This document shows positions 9,167-16,372 of a stretch of 45,531 nucleotides of DNA, one piece after another (positions within the stretch are counted from its first letter, which is position 1; each line of letters opens with the position of its first letter). Source of the stretch: DASRUP01 sp036397395. GTDB lineage: Bacteria > Patescibacteriota > Minisyncoccia > Minisyncoccales > UBA10102. The notes beneath the pieces were generated by a model. The model saw only the letters and a list, made by a program, of their open reading frames with translations. It did not search any database and was not told the DNA's origin. The DNA is taken from assembly GCA_036397395.1 (NCBI GenBank), contig DASWIZ010000004.1, positions 1 through 45,531 of the forward strand. The letters are read 5' to 3'. A program made the position numbers and the translations under genes.

Positions 9167-9202
9167 GGTCACTAACCTCAGCGATCGCTGTAGTTAATGA
9201 CC
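9167..9202. repeat. Palindromic repeat copy A (downstream of Cas2-like gene)
   Basis: A 36-bp near-palindrome with outer arms GGTCACTAAC (9167-9176) and GTTAATGACC (9193-9202), 9 of 10 positions pairing, around a perfect 12-bp centre CAGCGATCGCTG. It matches copy B (9810-9845) at 30 of 36 positions in the same orientation. It ends 2 bp beyond the stop codon of the minus-strand gene. Confidence 0.85.
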
Positions 9203-9204
9203 CA

Positions 9205-9780
9205 CTATAGTCCAAAGTGTTTTCGGAGGATAGTGTCCTCAGAGATTTTTTCAGCTACCACAACATTAACATATTGTGATATTCCGTAGAGTTCTGCGGC
9301 AAGTTGAATCTCTTTTTCGCACGGCCAGGGGCATACCCATACGCTTTTCTGCAGGGGATAAAATTCCCACTCTTTTAGCTTTGCTCGTAAAATATCACGA
9401 GCTTGTTTGTGTAATTGGTCTGGAATGTCGAAAAGTAGAATTCGCCATTTGCCGTCCCAGCGCGCAGGCTTTGTAATTTGTAGGTTTTTCAGAAGGTTTT
9501 CTTTGCGCTGAATTTCTTTAAACTCTCGTCTTCCTTCTTTTGTAAGTTCGAATACAAATTCTCCCCCTCTTTTCTTTACTACTAGAAGATTGTTTCTTTG
9601 GAGCCTTTGGATTGTTCGCGCGGCCCTTTTCTTTTCATATTTTCCGGGGAATTGTTTGTGATTTTGATCAAAAAGTTTTGCAGCAAGCAATATCCCAGGG
9701 GCCGCCGCAACAACCACCACCACACCAGCAACTCCAACTCCAAGAAGAATCGCTTTGGTAATTTCTCCATAAGGTTTCAT
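9205..9780 (-). CDS. Membrane-anchored winged-helix protein with Cas2/PaaX-like domain
   Basis: The 191-residue protein has a hydrophobic helix (about residues 10-34), a winged-helix-like segment (about 48-95, AARTIQRLQRNNLLVVKK and FELTKEGRREF) and a C-terminal Cas2-like ferredoxin fold (about 108-182). The last has WRILLFDIPDQLHKQARDIL, with an Asp at 118 in the position of the Cas2 catalytic Asp, and YPLQKSVWVC, like the QxSVF strand of Cas2 and PaaX repressors. There is no CRISPR array and no Cas1 nearby, so a CRISPR role is unlikely; a DNA-binding repressor or nuclease is more plausible. It lies alone between two copies of a 36-bp palindrome. The ATG at 9780 lies 6 nt from TATAAT and is likely leaderless; the intervening GGAGGT is too close to serve as a normal ribosome site. 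Confidence 0.75.
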   Translation of the reverse strand: MKPYGEITKAILLGVGVAGVVVVVAAAPGILLAAKLFDQNHKQFPGKYEKKRAARTIQRLQRNNLLVVKKRGGEFVFELTKEGRREFKEIQRKENLLKNLQITKPARWDGKWRILLFDIPDQLHKQARDILRAKLKEWEFYPLQKSVWVCPWPCEKEIQLAAELYGISQYVNVVVAEKISEDTILRKHFGL

Positions 9781-9786
9781 ACCTCC

Positions 9787-9815
9787 ATTATATTGCGTGC
9801 GAGAAACGAGGTCAA
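9787..9815 (-). promoter_or_regulatory. Promoter of Cas2-like gene, overlapping repeat B
   Basis: Reading the minus strand: TTGACC (9815-9810), 17-bp spacer, TATAAT (9792-9787), then 6 nt to the ATG. The -35 box is the edge of palindrome B, so a protein bound there should block transcription. Confidence 0.75.
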
Positions 9816-9845
9816 TAATTACAGCGATCGCGGGAGTTAATGACC
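9810..9845. repeat. Palindromic repeat copy B (upstream of Cas2-like gene)
   Basis: Same 36-bp element as copy A. Arms are GGTCAATAAT and GTTAATGACC around CAGCGATCGCGG. The right half is conserved best between copies; the left arm has drifted. Confidence 0.85.
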
Positions 9846-9873
9846 TCTTATTGGATAAAGATTAGGTTGCTCG

Positions 9874-9885
9874 AGGTGGCCACCT
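9874..9885. promoter_or_regulatory. 12-bp palindrome at the pyrophosphatase promoter
   Basis: AGGTGGCCACCT is a perfect palindrome covering the position expected for the -35 box of the next gene, whose likely -10 is TAGAGT (9900-9905), 6 nt before ATG 9912. It could be an operator; chance is also possible. Confidence 0.35.
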
Positions 9886-9911
9886 TGGCGATTTTTTGGT
9901 AGAGTATGTGC

Positions 9912-10472
9912 ATGAAAGTAACGTTTGTTACAACCAACAAGCATAAGTTCCAAGAGGTTCAGGATATACTCAAAAATTACGCTATCGAGTTAGAGCATTT
10001 GGATATGGAGTATGAAGAAAACCACGACAGCAGTTTAGACGAAATTGCCCGGAGCGCTGCCAAAAAGCTGGCAGAAAAACTGCAAAAGCCCGTAGTGTTG
10101 GAAGATACTGGTTTGTTTTTTGAGGCGTACAACAATTTTCCGGGAGCCTTGCCCAAGTTTGTCATTCATTCTATCGGGTTTAAGGGCATATTTAAGCTGC
10201 TCCAAGGCGAATCAAGAAAGGCATACTTTAAAACTATGGCTGCATTTTGTCAACCTGGCCAGGAGCCGGTATTATTCGAAGGGATAATGCGGGGTGAAAT
10301 AGCAGAGGAAATCCACAATCAAGATAAAGACGAAATGCCCTACGATAAAATCTTTATCCCCAAAGGCAAAACAAAAACTATCTCGGACATGACTTTGGAG
10401 GAAAAGAATTCCTTTTCCCAGCGTGCCCAAGCCTTCCGCAAATTCGGAGAATACCTATCAAGGGCGGAGTAA
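9912..10472 (+). CDS. Non-canonical purine NTP pyrophosphatase (Ham1/RdgB family)
   Basis: Family members hydrolyse dITP, XTP and related damaged nucleotides to monophosphates and keep them out of DNA and RNA. Family motifs are in order: TTNKHKFQE near the N-terminus, LEDTGLFFEAYNNFPG, MPYDKIFIPKG, and SQRAQAFRKFGEYL at the C-terminus. Length (186 aa) is normal. ATG 9912 gives the standard start MKVTFVTTNKHK and lies 6 nt after TAGAGT; the in-frame ATG at 9906 adds only MC. The sequence reads more like the archaeal-type branch than E. coli RdgB, which is an impression only. Confidence 0.88.
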   Translation: MKVTFVTTNKHKFQEVQDILKNYAIELEHLDMEYEENHDSSLDEIARSAAKKLAEKLQKPVVLEDTGLFFEAYNNFPGALPKFVIHSIGFKGIFKLLQGESRKAYFKTMAAFCQPGQEPVLFEGIMRGEIAEEIHNQDKDEMPYDKIFIPKGKTKTISDMTLEEKNSFSQRAQAFRKFGEYLSRAE

Positions 10473-10516
10473 CTTCTTTAGTTTACTACTTGCCGCAGAT
10501 TTGGGGAATTCTTGGT

Positions 10517-10545
10517 TTGAATTGCTTTAATAAAGCCTGTATAAT
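10517..10545 (+). promoter_or_regulatory. ftsK promoter
   Basis: TTGAAT (10517-10522), 17-bp spacer, TATAAT (10540-10545); GTG start at 10555 leaves a leader of only about 3 nt. Confidence 0.75.
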
Positions 10546-10554
10546 AGTGGTATT

Positions 10555-12717
10555 GTGGGAAAGAAAAAAAAGAAAAATGGAAAGGGGGTTCATGTTCCCA
10601 TGCCGCACGTTGGTTTTGAGGTTCCCGAGCGCGCCAAGCGCATGATTTTAGCCATCGCGCTTGTGGCGCTGGCCGGCATTTTCGTGTTCGCGTTTTTTGG
10701 CAAGGCGGGATCGGCGGGACAACTGGTATTGCAGGGGACTCAACTCTTGCTGGGAAGAGGAGTTTTTGTTTTTCCGGTATTTTTGGCCGTGTGCGCCATT
10801 GTGCTATGGAGCATGAAAAAATACAGCTCAATAACGCCGTTTATTACCCTGTTTTTGCTGGTGGTTGGGGTAAGCGGCATTTTATCTACCTTTGCCAGGA
10901 ACAGGGGGCTCCAAGCGCAGGAATTTGGCGGGTTAATTGGAGTGGGGGCGTCGTGGCCCTTGTTTACGGCTTTTGGCTTTTGGGTGGCGGAAATTATTTT
11001 TTTGGCGCTGGTGGCCACGGCCGCTGTTATATTCTGGCAGCTGCTGCCGCACGAGCAGGCGGAAAAAGAAAAGCCCTCGTTCGCACAAGACGCGAAGGAA
11101 AAAGTAAAGAAAATTTTTGCCCCCAAGTTTCAGGTTTCACAAGTAGAGCGCGAACCAAAAGTGCAAACGAGCACGGTATTTGAGCAGGAAGAGAAAAAGG
11201 AGGAAGAAAAAAAAGAAGCAATTCCGCCGGTTTCCGGGGACTATACCATTCCGCCTACCGATTTGCTTGAACAAGAACGCGGAGCCCCGAATGCGGGCGA
11301 CGTAAAAACATATTCTGCCATTATTAAAAAAACCCTGCAAAACTTTGATATCCCGGTAGAAGTTTCAGAAGTAAACGTGGGGCCGGCTGTTACGCAGTAC
11401 GCGTTCAAACCCGCAGAAGGGATTAAGCTTTCCAAAATTACGTCGCTGCAAAACGACCTGGCTTTGGCCCTGGCCGCCCATCCGTTGCGTATTGAAGCCC
11501 CTATTCCGGGCCGCGCTTTGGTGGGCGTGGAAATTCCAAATAAAACGCGAGCTACCGTCAGGCTGCGCAGTTTAGTGGAATCAGATGAGTTTCAAGAATC
11601 CACCGGAAGTTTATTGCTTGCCCTGGGAAAAGACGTTTCGGGAACTCCTATTTATTCCGACCTGGCCCGTATGCCGCATTTGCTGGTTGCGGGGGCTACG
11701 GGTTCCGGGAAAACCATTGGTCTTGGCAATGTTGTTATTAGTTTGCTGTACAAAAACCCGCCTTCCAGGCTGCGGTTTATTTTAGTAGATCCCAAGCGCG
11801 TGGAGTTTCCCGTGTATAACGATTTGCCTCATTTGCTTACTCCTGTTATTTTTGACACGCAGCAAACCCTGAACGCGCTCAGATGGCTTGTGAAGGAGAT
11901 GGAGCGGCGTTTTTCTGTATTTTCTGAAGTTCGCGTTCGCGACATTCGGGGATATCACGCCTATTACACAGAGCAAATAAAAAAAGGGAATCCGCCGGCT
12001 GCCAGAGTAGAAGAAATTCCGTATATAGTAACAGTCATAGACGAGCTGGCTGACTTAATGGCAGCCAGAGGAAAAGAGTTAGAGGGCATGATTGTGCGTT
12101 TGGCGCAAATGGCGCGGGCTACGGGAATTCATTTGGTGCTGGCTACCCAGCGGCCGTCGGTAGAAGTAATTACCGGTTTAATTAAGGCAAATATTACTTC
12201 GCGCATGGCTTTTCAGGTTGCTTCGCAAATTGATTCCAGAACCATTTTAGACAGCGCGGGAGCGGAAAAACTGTTAGGCCAGGGAGATATGCTGTTTGTA
12301 AATTCAGAATTTACCAAGCCGCGCCGCATTCAGGGAGGGTATGTTTCAGAAAAGGAGGTAAAGAAAATTGTAGAGTGGATTGCTTCCCAAACACAGGAAA
12401 TGGACCGGGAAGATATGACAAGCTCTTCCGATCTTTCCCAGAGCGCCATGCAGGGGCTGGAAAATGGATTTGATGATTCAGACGACGACCCCCTGTACGA
12501 AGAAGCAAAACGCGTGGTGGTGGAATCGGGCAAAGCGTCAGCTTCCCTGCTGCAGCGCAGGCTGAAAGTTGGGTATGCCAGGGCGGCACGCCTCATAGAC
12601 ATTATGGAAGAAAAAGGAGTAGTGGGCCCGGGCGAGGGTGCAAAACCCCGCGAAGTGTACGGACGCCGCGCTTTACAACAAGAAGAACAAGGAGATGAAG
12701 AATGGATAAACCCTTAA
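10555..12717 (+). CDS. ftsK: FtsK/SpoIIIE-type DNA translocase
   Basis: FtsK sits at the division septum and pumps chromosomal DNA so that sister chromosomes clear the closing cell. The 720-residue protein has a basic N-terminus, four or five membrane helices (about 30-48, 65-86, 93-112, 125-163), a charged Glu/Lys linker (about 170-225), the RecA-like motor with Walker A GATGSGKT (about 379-386) and Walker B TVIDELADLM, and a C-terminal winged-helix gamma domain (about 641-705, ASLLQRRLKVGYARAARLIDIMEEKGVV) that in known FtsK reads polar DNA motifs. It is shorter than E. coli FtsK because the long Pro/Gln linker is absent. Start GTG 10555 fits the promoter spacing; recA follows after 24 bp. 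Confidence 0.95.
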   Translation: MGKKKKKNGKGVHVPMPHVGFEVPERAKRMILAIALVALAGIFVFAFFGKAGSAGQLVLQGTQLLLGRGVFVFPVFLAVCAIVLWSMKKYSSITPFITLFLLVVGVSGILSTFARNRGLQAQEFGGLIGVGASWPLFTAFGFWVAEIIFLALVATAAVIFWQLLPHEQAEKEKPSFAQDAKEKVKKIFAPKFQVSQVEREPKVQTSTVFEQEEKKEEEKKEAIPPVSGDYTIPPTDLLEQERGAPNAGDVKTYSAIIKKTLQNFDIPVEVSEVNVGPAVTQYAFKPAEGIKLSKITSLQNDLALALAAHPLRIEAPIPGRALVGVEIPNKTRATVRLRSLVESDEFQESTGSLLLALGKDVSGTPIYSDLARMPHLLVAGATGSGKTIGLGNVVISLLYKNPPSRLRFILVDPKRVEFPVYNDLPHLLTPVIFDTQQTLNALRWLVKEMERRFSVFSEVRVRDIRGYHAYYTEQIKKGNPPAARVEEIPYIVTVIDELADLMAARGKELEGMIVRLAQMARATGIHLVLATQRPSVEVITGLIKANITSRMAFQVASQIDSRTILDSAGAEKLLGQGDMLFVNSEFTKPRRIQGGYVSEKEVKKIVEWIASQTQEMDREDMTSSSDLSQSAMQGLENGFDDSDDDPLYEEAKRVVVESGKASASLLQRRLKVGYARAARLIDIMEEKGVVGPGEGAKPREVYGRRALQQEEQGDEEWINP

Positions 12718-12741
12718 CAAATTACTAATTTTTATAAACGC

Positions 12742-13749
12742 ATGGCAAAAAAGAAAGAACCAAAAAAATACGCCGAAGACCTAGCAGAGGCGTTAGACGA
12801 GATTAAGCAGCGTTTTGGCGAAGGAGCCATTATGAAAATGTCGGAAGCCAGGCATGTGGATGTGGACATTATTCCCACCGGTTCCATTTCTTTGGATTTG
12901 GCGCTTGGCGTGGGAGGAGTTCCCCGAGGCAGGATTATTGAAATTTACGGCCCGGAATCCGCGGGCAAAACCACGCTTGCGTTGCATGTTATTTCAGAAG
13001 CCCAGAAAAAAGGAGGGGTGGGCGCGTTTATTGACGCCGAGCACGCCATGGACCCGGATTACGCCAAACGCATTGGCGTAAAAACAGACGATTTGTTAAT
13101 TTCCCAGCCAGACTCGGGAGAGCAGGCCCTGCAAATTGTGGAAACATTGGTGCGTTCCGGAGAAATAGACGTGCTGGTAATAGACTCGGTGGCGGCCTTA
13201 ACCCCGAAAACCGAGATAGCCGGTGAAATGGGCGAATTTCAAATTGGCTTGCAGGCAAGGTTAATGTCGGCCTCTCTGCGCAAACTTTCCGGGCTTGTGG
13301 CAAAAACAAAAACCAGCGTTATTTTTCTTAACCAAATTCGCATGAAGGTGGGCGTAATGTTTGGCAATCCGGAAACCACGCCGGGAGGCTTGGCGTTAAA
13401 GTTTTATTGCTCCGTGCGCATTGAGGTCAGAAGGGCGGCGCAAATTAAGCATGGCGACGAAATTATCGGTTCTCGCATACGCGCGAAAATCGTAAAGAAC
13501 AAAGTTGCTCCTCCTTTCCGCACGGCAGAGTTCGATATTTATTACAACGAGGGAATTTCTTACGAAACCGACTTGCTGCAAGCGGGCGTAAAAGAGGGGG
13601 TGGTAAAGAAAGCGGGAAGCTGGCTGCAGCTTGGAGACGCAAAACTCGGCCAGGGAATGGACGCTTCCAAAAAGTTTTTGAAAGAGAACCCGGCCCTGGC
13701 CAAAAAAATTAGGGATGAATTACTTGCCGGTGGCGGCAAAAAGGCCTAA
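12742..13749 (+). CDS. recA: Recombinase RecA
   Basis: RecA forms filaments on single-stranded DNA, drives strand exchange and triggers LexA self-cleavage where LexA exists. The 335-residue protein has Walker A GPESAGKTT (about 70-78), Walker B VLVIDSVAAL, the L1/L2 DNA-binding region (GEMGEFQIGLQARLMS to NQIRMKVGVMFGNPETTPGG) and the C-terminal domain. The C-terminal tail is short and basic (GGGKKA) instead of the long acidic tail of E. coli RecA. No intein. Its last 30 bp overlap rpsR, which is read from the opposite strand. Confidence 0.97.
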   Translation: MAKKKEPKKYAEDLAEALDEIKQRFGEGAIMKMSEARHVDVDIIPTGSISLDLALGVGGVPRGRIIEIYGPESAGKTTLALHVISEAQKKGGVGAFIDAEHAMDPDYAKRIGVKTDDLLISQPDSGEQALQIVETLVRSGEIDVLVIDSVAALTPKTEIAGEMGEFQIGLQARLMSASLRKLSGLVAKTKTSVIFLNQIRMKVGVMFGNPETTPGGLALKFYCSVRIEVRRAAQIKHGDEIIGSRIRAKIVKNKVAPPFRTAEFDIYYNEGISYETDLLQAGVKEGVVKKAGSWLQLGDAKLGQGMDASKKFLKENPALAKKIRDELLAGGGKKA

Positions 13750-13917
13750 GTGGCGGGCCCGTTTTACGGCTGTGGAAATTTTCCGTTGGTGGGTTGCGCA
13801 CAGGCCGGTGCGAGTCCGCTTTCTTATTTTTCCAAGACCAGAGATAAAGCGCCGTAATAGTACGGTATCCTGAAAATCAACTTCTTTTATGTTTTTTTTG
13901 CAAAAATAGCACTCCAT
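13720..13917 (-). CDS. rpsR: Ribosomal protein bS18
   Basis: Small-subunit protein of the platform, partner of S6. MECYFCKKNIKEVDFQD, then LLRRFISGLGKIRKRTRTG and a basic helix with HQRKISTAVKRARHLGLF, are typical S18; the CYFC pair resembles the zinc-type form. It is the last gene of rpsF-ssb-rpsR, 2 bp after ssb. In many bacteria rplI (bL9) follows here; instead the gene runs 30 bp into the convergent recA end. bL9 loss is a reported trait of the Candidate Phyla Radiation. Confidence 0.93.
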   Translation of the reverse strand: MECYFCKKNIKEVDFQDTVLLRRFISGLGKIRKRTRTGLCATHQRKISTAVKRARHLGLFAATGK

Positions 13918-13919
13918 GG

Positions 13920-14375
13920 TTAGAACGGAATATCTTTTACGTCTATTTCTTCGTCCTCTTCAATAATGGGGATTTCGTCCTTTGGTTGTTCGTCTTTTTG
14001 AGATGGAGTTTGGTTTTGGGCAGGTTGCGATTCTCCTGCCCGCCCAAAACTCTTTGGGCCCAATTGCATGTTCTCGGCGATAATCTCGGTGCGGTATTTT
14101 TTGTTGCCCTGCTGGTCGTCCCAGCTTCTGGTTTCCAGCCTTCCCTCAATAAGGACCATACTTCCTTTGCGAAGATACTGGGAAGCAATTTCAGCCAGCC
14201 TGCGCCACAACACCACGCTGTGAAATTCCGCTTTTTGCTGTTTTTGGCCTGTTTTGTCGGTCCACACGCGGTTGGTTGCCACGCGCAGGGAACACACCTG
14301 CTGACCGGAAGGCGTTGTCCGGCTTTCCGGGTCTGCCACCACGTTTCCAATAATAACGACGCGGTTGAAATTCAT
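13920..14375 (-). CDS. ssb: Single-stranded DNA-binding protein
   Basis: SSB coats single-stranded DNA during replication and repair. Residues 1-105 form the OB fold (MNFNRVVIIGNVVADPE, VATNRVW, AEFHSVVLWRRLAEIA, GSMVLIEGRLETRSW, TEIIAENMQLG); the rest is an acidic disordered tail ending EEIDVKDIPF, the tip that recruits partner proteins. 151 aa is a normal length. It lies between rpsF (2 bp upstream) and rpsR (2 bp downstream), the classical order. Confidence 0.96.
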   Translation of the reverse strand: MNFNRVVIIGNVVADPESRTTPSGQQVCSLRVATNRVWTDKTGQKQQKAEFHSVVLWRRLAEIASQYLRKGSMVLIEGRLETRSWDDQQGNKKYRTEIIAENMQLGPKSFGRAGESQPAQNQTPSQKDEQPKDEIPIIEEDEEIDVKDIPF

Positions 14376-14377
14376 AC

Positions 14378-14827
14378 TTACGTTTCTTTAAAGATTTCTT
14401 CTAACTTTTTGTCAATGTCTTCTAAATCAATTTTTTCTTCAGATTTTGCCTCGGTGAGGGAAGCCGGTGTTTCTGGCGCAGCTGCCGACAAAACAGGAGT
14501 GGGATGCGGCCGGGCAATAGTTGGCTGGGCTTTTGTGGCGTGTCGTATGTGCTTTGCGGCCAAAAAGCGCAGAATATCTTTTTGCTCTTTACAGTACTTT
14601 TCAAACGCTTCCAGATGTTCCGGGACGAGGCTAAAAGAAAGGGTTGCCAGAAAACCTTCCTTATGTTTGCCGATAGGGGCAAGCAAGGGGCGTTTTCCCT
14701 TTATGTGCTGGTTTCCCAGGATTCCTCCTTTTTCTTGCACAAAAGAGGCGAGCTTAGAGAGCGTGTCGTTCAGCGAAGACTCTTCCAAGAGCGGGGAAAA
14801 AATGAAGGTCACGTCGTAATTTCTCAT
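14378..14827 (-). CDS. rpsF: Ribosomal protein bS6
   Basis: S6 pairs with S18 on the 30S platform. MRNYDVTFIFSPLLEE and the IKGKRPLLAPIGKHKEGFLA strand match the family; the C-terminal 50 residues (Pro/Ala-rich, then an acidic-basic helix SEEKIDLEDIDKKLEEIF) extend beyond the usual fold. The start at 14827 is chosen because a near-perfect promoter ends 6 nt upstream; a longer frame to 14854 would begin upstream of the predicted transcript. Confidence 0.92.
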   Translation of the reverse strand: MRNYDVTFIFSPLLEESSLNDTLSKLASFVQEKGGILGNQHIKGKRPLLAPIGKHKEGFLATLSFSLVPEHLEAFEKYCKEQKDILRFLAAKHIRHATKAQPTIARPHPTPVLSAAAPETPASLTEAKSEEKIDLEDIDKKLEEIFKET

Positions 14828-14833
14828 ACAGGT

Positions 14834-14862
14834 AGTGTACCAAAATATTCTCAATTCGTCAA
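14834..14862 (-). promoter_or_regulatory. rpsF-ssb-rpsR promoter, leaderless type
   Basis: On the minus strand: TTGACG (14862-14857), 17-bp spacer, TACACT (14839-14834), then 6 nt to the ATG at 14827. Confidence 0.8.
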
Positions 14863-14876
14863 CGGCGTGCTACAAT
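14848..14876 (+). promoter_or_regulatory. Phosphomannomutase promoter
   Basis: TACAAT (14871-14876) lies 8 nt before ATG 14885, with a weak -35 TTCTCA (14848-14853) at 17 bp. It overlaps the divergent rpsF promoter, so the two may compete. Confidence 0.5.
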
Positions 14877-14884
14877 GCCACATT

Positions 14885-16372
14885 ATGGGTGAGGTATCCA
14901 AATCTATGTTTCGGGAATACGATATTCGGGGTATTGCCGGCGAGGATTTTTCTCCCCGGGAGATAGCCAAATACGAAAAACTCTATGGCCCGTTTCCCGG
15001 GGTTACGCTTACCAAAGAAGCCGCTTTTGGCATTGGGAAAGCGTACGGGACTATTATAAAAAAAGACGGGGGCAACAAAGTTGTGGTGGGATACGAACTT
15101 CGCCCGTTCGCCAAAGAACTGAAAGCGTCGTTTATTTCCGGCGTTCTTTCAACCGGGTGCAATGTGGCGGACGCCGGAGTAACGCTTACTCCTTTTATAT
15201 ACTTCGCCGTTGCCTACTTTGGGTTTGACGGCGGGGTAAACATTACCGGATCCCACAACGTGTATTTTTACAACGGGTTTAAAATGATGAAAAAGGATGT
15301 GTGGCCGCTGTTCGGAAAAGAGATCCAGGAAATGCGCGCGATGATCGAAAAAGAAGTTTGGGCAACGGGTCAGGAGGGAACGCTCGAGGCTGTTGACGTG
15401 TACCAGGCATACCGGGAGTATTTGCTTTCCCATATAAAATTGGAACGGCAGCTTAGAATTGTGGTAGACACGGGAAACGGGTCCGCGGGCGCGTTTGCCC
15501 CGGAATTGTTTCGCGAATTGGGCTGTGAAGTTATTGAGCTGTACACCAAGCCGGACGCCGCGTTTCCCAACCATGACCCCGACCCCGAGGCGCCGCAAAA
15601 CATGAAAGATTTGGCGGAAAAGGTACGGCAGGAAAAAGCGGATTTTGGCATAGGCCTGGATGCCGACGGAGACCGCGCCGGGTTTGTGGATGAAAAGGGA
15701 GAATTCGTTTCAGCCGATTTGGCGCTTTTGGTGTTCGCGAAAGACGCGCTTTCCCGGAACCCAGGAAAAAAAGTGCTGTTCGACGTAAAATCTTCCCAGC
15801 TGCTCTCCGAACTTATTCCCGGGTACGGCGGAGTCCCGCTTATGCATCGTACCGGCCACGCCCCCATAAAAGAAACGCTCCGCAAAGACCCCGACATCAT
15901 TTTTGGCGGGGAAGTATCGGGACATTTTTACTTTGTAGAGCAGTATTTTAAAATAGACGACGGCGTGTTCGCGGCCGCAAAAATGCTGGAACTGGCCTCT
16001 CGGCAGCAAGGAGCATTTTCTTCTTTATTTGAAGGTGTTCCAACGCGCGTGCGGACTCCGGAAATAAAATTGGCTTGCGCGGACGACAAAAAGTTCCGGG
16101 TAGCGGAACATATTACCCGGGCCCTGAAACAAAAATATCCAGCCACCCTTATAGACGGAGTTCGGGTGCAAGTAACCAGGAAAGGTTGGGGTTTGGTGCG
16201 GGCTTCCAACACGTCACCCTACCTTACGGTGCGTGTAGAAGGGGAAACGGAACAGGAAGCGTTGCAGGTTAAAAATATTCTTGCAGACGAATTAGAAAAG
16301 TTTCCAGAAGTGCAGGAAACGCTGGATCGTGAGCACGTTGCGAGTTTTAGTGGAAAACTCGGCTGGCTTTAA
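14885..16372 (+). CDS. Phosphomannomutase/phosphoglucomutase
   Basis: Interconverts hexose 1- and 6-phosphates, feeding surface polysaccharide and nucleotide-sugar synthesis. All four active-site loops are present in the 495-residue protein: catalytic Ser loop ITGSHNVYFYNGFK (about residue 124), metal loop DADGDR (about 259), sugar loop GGEVSGH (about 340) and phosphate loop RASNTSPYLTVRVE (about 438). The Ser loop has GSHNVYF where ASHNPxx is usual. ATG 14885 follows the -10 box; the frame is open further upstream, but that part lies antisense to rpsF and is not coding. The 3' end overlaps convergent trpS by 4 bp. Mannose or glucose preference cannot be told from sequence alone. Confidence 0.93.
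   Translation: MGEVSKSMFREYDIRGIAGEDFSPREIAKYEKLYGPFPGVTLTKEAAFGIGKAYGTIIKKDGGNKVVVGYELRPFAKELKASFISGVLSTGCNVADAGVTLTPFIYFAVAYFGFDGGVNITGSHNVYFYNGFKMMKKDVWPLFGKEIQEMRAMIEKEVWATGQEGTLEAVDVYQAYREYLLSHIKLERQLRIVVDTGNGSAGAFAPELFRELGCEVIELYTKPDAAFPNHDPDPEAPQNMKDLAEKVRQEKADFGIGLDADGDRAGFVDEKGEFVSADLALLVFAKDALSRNPGKKVLFDVKSSQLLSELIPGYGGVPLMHRTGHAPIKETLRKDPDIIFGGEVSGHFYFVEQYFKIDDGVFAAAKMLELASRQQGAFSSLFEGVPTRVRTPEIKLACADDKKFRVAEHITRALKQKYPATLIDGVRVQVTRKGWGLVRASNTSPYLTVRVEGETEQEALQVKNILADELEKFPEVQETLDREHVASFSGKLGWL

Noticed and set aside
9181..9827. GCGATCGC as a HIP1-type genome-wide octamer
   Set aside because: It occurs only in the two palindromes in this window, so it belongs to that repeat.
9205..9845. 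CRISPR system suggested by the Cas2-like domain and repeats
   Set aside because: Only two repeat copies 643 bp apart, no spacers, no Cas1; the membrane helix and winged helix do not occur in CRISPR Cas2.
14504..14884. Upstream in-frame extension of the phosphomannomutase
   Set aside because: It lies antisense to rpsF, has no domain and precedes the predicted promoter.
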